A model generated the notes under the pieces. It worked only from the letters and a program-made list of their open reading frames with translations. It was not told the DNA's origin and searched no databases. From the NCBI GenBank assembly GCA_905207235.1, contig CAJLKN010000022.1, positions 1 through 15,880 on the forward strand: a DNA stretch of 15,880 bases, given 5' to 3'. Made by a program: the position numbers and the translations under genes. The DNA comes from an uncultured Eubacteriales bacterium (GTDB taxonomy: Bacteria > Bacillota > Clostridia > Christensenellales > Borkfalkiaceae). Within the stretch, counting starts at the first letter, position 1, and each line of letters starts with the position of its first letter. Shown piece by piece: positions 14,145 through 15,880 of the stretch.

Positions 14145-14182
14145 AAATGCGCCGCCGCGCAGTTGCGCGGCGGCGCATTTTT
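14145..14182 (+). terminator. Strong intrinsic terminator, probably bidirectional
   Basis: A perfect 16-bp stem (14145-14160 with 14165-14180) with a 4-nt AGTT loop. On the plus strand the stem runs into five T residues, ending the small-gene transcript; on the minus strand it is followed by TTTCATTTTTT, so it can also stop spoIVA transcripts. Confidence 0.88.
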
Positions 14183-14206
14183 ATACCCTTATGCCCTTAC
14201 ATACAT

Positions 14207-14247
14207 GTGCGCCCCGCTTCAGATGAAGCGGGGCGCACGCATTTTTT
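14207..14247. terminator. Second GC-rich hairpin between convergent genes
   Basis: GTGCGCCCCGCTTC (14207-14220) pairs perfectly with GAAGCGGGGCGCAC (14225-14238) around AGAT. Six T residues at 14242-14247 follow on the plus strand. It begins 7 nt after the spoIVA stop on the minus strand, where no T-run follows, so spoIVA termination probably relies on both hairpins. Confidence 0.7.
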
Positions 14248-15718
14248 AAAGAAGGATACAGATAACCCCTCCCTTGCCCTCGTTTACCATTCTGGTCATG
14301 GCGCGGCGCATTTTGCTGCGCGTTTCTTCCTGCATGCAGTTGACCTTGCCCGCAAGCCCCTCCTTCACCATTCCCCTCAGGGACTTTCCGAAGAGGTTTG
14401 TATCCCACATTCCCTGCGGGTCGGTCTCGAAGCCGTTCATAATGCCGTTGACTATCTCCTCCGACTGCGCGGCTGCGCCCATTATGGGACTGACTTCGCC
14501 CGACACCTCGACTTTAACAATGTGATAGCTGGGCGCGCTGGCTTTGAGTTTTACGCCGACGTTGCCGCCCTGTCGCACGACGACGGGTTTTTCGAGGCTC
14601 ATATCCTCGTCGGAGGGCTGAACTATGCCGTAGCCCGTCATCTTCGCGCACTCGAAGGCGTCCTTGATTTTGCCGTAATTTTTTGCCGCCTGCGAGGACG
14701 CCACAACAAAGGACATGAGCGAGCTTTCGTCGCATATATCCTCGCCCGAAGTTTCGGAAAGCATTTTAAAGAACACCCCGTCCTCTATCTGCGCCGAAAC
14801 GGTGGCCTTGCCCTCGGCGAGCGACATGGAGACCTCCGTTTCCGCCTTCCAGTAGCGGCAGTTTGAAAGCATGTCGTCGAACGCCGAGCAATCTTTCATG
14901 CAGTTTATTTTCTGCGCCGCCTCCCTCACCTTTTCTATAAGTTCGGCGACCGCGGAACTGTCCGCGGGGAGCGAACGTACCCACGCAGGTATTTTAACGT
15001 CGAAAGAAAGCACGGGAAATTCGAAGAGCAGAGCGCGCAGAAGTTTTTTAAGGTCGGCTTCGCCTGCATTTTCGCAGTTCATGGCAATTACCGCCGCGCC
15101 GTATTTTTCTTCGAGCTCCTTCCTCAGCGCCGCCGCGCGGTCGCTTTCGGGCGAAGCGCAGTTGAGCACTATGACAAAGGGCTTACCTATTTTTTTGAGC
15201 TCGGAAATTGTGCGCTCTTCCGCCTCTACATAGTTTGCACGCGGTATATCTGCCACCGAACCGTCGGTAGTAACGCACAAAGCCACCGTGGAATGGTCGC
15301 TTATCACCTTCTGCGTACCAAGCGCCGCCGCCTCCGCAAAGGGCAGGGGCTGCTCGCTCCACATCGTCTTTACAAGCCTCGGCGCGCCGTTTTCTTCGAA
15401 CCCCGAAGCCCCGTCCACGACAAAGCCGACGCAATCGACCAGCCTGACGCTGACTTCGGCGTTGTCTATTTTGAGCCTTGCGGCGTTCGACGGCACAAAC
15501 TTCGGCTCGGTCGTCATTACAGTTTTCCCCGCAGCCGACTGGGGGAGTTCGTCCGTCATTTCGTTGCGTTCGGCGCCCTCGACGTTGGGAAGCACAAGCT
15601 CCGTCATAAATTTTTTGATGAGCGTCGATTTGCCCGTGCGCACAGGTCCCACGACGCCTATGTAAACGTTGCCGCCGCTGCGCGCCGCTATGTCTTTATA
15701 TATGTTATCGTTAAGCAT
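14246..15718 (-). CDS. spoIVA: Stage IV sporulation protein A, spore coat morphogenetic ATPase
   Basis: A 490-residue protein, against 492 in B. subtilis. SpoIVA is made in the mother cell, is anchored on the forespore surface with SpoVM, and polymerises using ATP to form the base layer of the spore coat. The Walker A motif GPVRTGKST (24-32, Lys30), the sensor-like TTEPKFVP (69-76) and a Walker B-like VRLVDCVGF (91-99, Asp95) are clear. The middle region (about 240-400) and the C-terminal domain ending GKGGVICILL, needed for localisation in B. subtilis, are complete. GGGAGG lies five bases before the ATG. It reads convergently to serC-serA. No strong sigma-A promoter is visible upstream, as expected for a sporulation gene that uses sigma E. 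Its presence indicates a genuine endospore former. Confidence 0.96.
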   Translation of the reverse strand: MLNDNIYKDIAARSGGNVYIGVVGPVRTGKSTLIKKFMTELVLPNVEGAERNEMTDELPQSAAGKTVMTTEPKFVPSNAARLKIDNAEVSVRLVDCVGFVVDGASGFEENGAPRLVKTMWSEQPLPFAEAAALGTQKVISDHSTVALCVTTDGSVADIPRANYVEAEERTISELKKIGKPFVIVLNCASPESDRAAALRKELEEKYGAAVIAMNCENAGEADLKKLLRALLFEFPVLSFDVKIPAWVRSLPADSSAVAELIEKVREAAQKINCMKDCSAFDDMLSNCRYWKAETEVSMSLAEGKATVSAQIEDGVFFKMLSETSGEDICDESSLMSFVVASSQAAKNYGKIKDAFECAKMTGYGIVQPSDEDMSLEKPVVVRQGGNVGVKLKASAPSYHIVKVEVSGEVSPIMGAAAQSEEIVNGIMNGFETDPQGMWDTNLFGKSLRGMVKEGLAGKVNCMQEETRSKMRRAMTRMVNEGKGGVICILL

Positions 15719-15749
15719 AAACCCCTCCCGAATTGGTTACGTATAATAA

Positions 15750-15777
15750 CTTATTTGCCCGCGATAAAGTTTATGCC
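15750..15777 (-). promoter_or_regulatory. Weak sigma-E-like promoter candidate for spoIVA
   Basis: On the minus strand GGCATAAA (15770-15777) and CAAATAAG (15750-15757) are 12 bp apart and loosely resemble sigma-E -35 and -10 elements. The -10 match is poor. The call rests mostly on the expectation that spoIVA is transcribed by sigma E. Confidence 0.22.
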
Positions 15778-15850
15778 AAAAATTATTTTTATTGCCCCGC
15801 GCCAAAACAATTTATTGCTCTTCAAAATAATATATTCCCGCGCAGAAATA

Positions 15851-15880
15851 AAAAAGGGCGGCGCGCCTTAAAAGGCGCGC
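15851..15880 (-). terminator. Terminator of a minus-strand gene beyond the right edge
   Basis: GCGCGCCTT (15861-15869) pairs with AAGGCGCGC (15872-15880), and on the minus strand the hairpin is followed by CGCCC and a TTTTTTATTT tract. The stem may continue past the window. It would end a gene upstream of spoIVA, leaving 15719-15850 as the spoIVA promoter region with no gene. Confidence 0.55.

Overview
The window looks like chromosome from an uncultured, spore-forming, Gram-positive anaerobe of the Clostridia type, probably gut-associated. A full-length spoIVA, RNase J, a lipoprotein with a lipobox, strong GGAGG-type ribosome binding sites, and close gene packing support this. The exact lineage cannot be read from the sequence. 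I saw no tRNA or rRNA genes, insertion sequences, CRISPR arrays or phage genes.

Left block (1-3125, minus strand). A pectin locus: a non-catalytic cell-surface lipoprotein (1101-2993) is followed 14 nt later by a secreted family-9 pectate lyase (1086 to beyond base 1), whose calcium-binding and catalytic residues are all visible. A near-consensus sigma-A promoter (3094-3122) drives the pair. A perfect 16-bp palindrome (3007-3022) lies between the promoter and the ribosome binding site and is a candidate operator.

Second block (3408-8710, minus strand). A tightly coupled five-gene operon: RNase J, trmR (tRNA 5-hydroxyuridine O-methyltransferase), trhP (U32-type tRNA hydroxylase), an ASCH-domain protein and aroA (EPSP synthase). 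Junctions are TAATG or ATGA overlaps or a 2-nt gap. TrhP and TrmR make consecutive steps of 5-methoxyuridine at tRNA position 34. TrhP is known to use prephenate, a product of the pathway that contains AroA, so the gene grouping is biochemically suggestive. The operon ends at a terminator at 3214-3245.

Third block (8801-11158, minus strand). A single large gene of unknown function encodes an N-terminal coiled coil, about 17 tandem repeats of roughly 20 residues, an acidic linker and a conserved-looking basic C-terminal domain. It is the least explained item in the window.

Right block. serC and serA (11600-13831, plus strand) form a serine biosynthesis operon behind a clear promoter and a strong 5' UTR hairpin. 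A 51-residue basic protein (13918-14073) follows; its Shine-Dalgarno sequence lies inside a hairpin that also resembles a terminator for serA. Two strong hairpins separate this from convergent spoIVA (14246-15718, minus strand), the spore-coat morphogenetic ATPase. GC-rich palindromes of the ATGCGC...GCGCAT type recur in the intergenic spaces.
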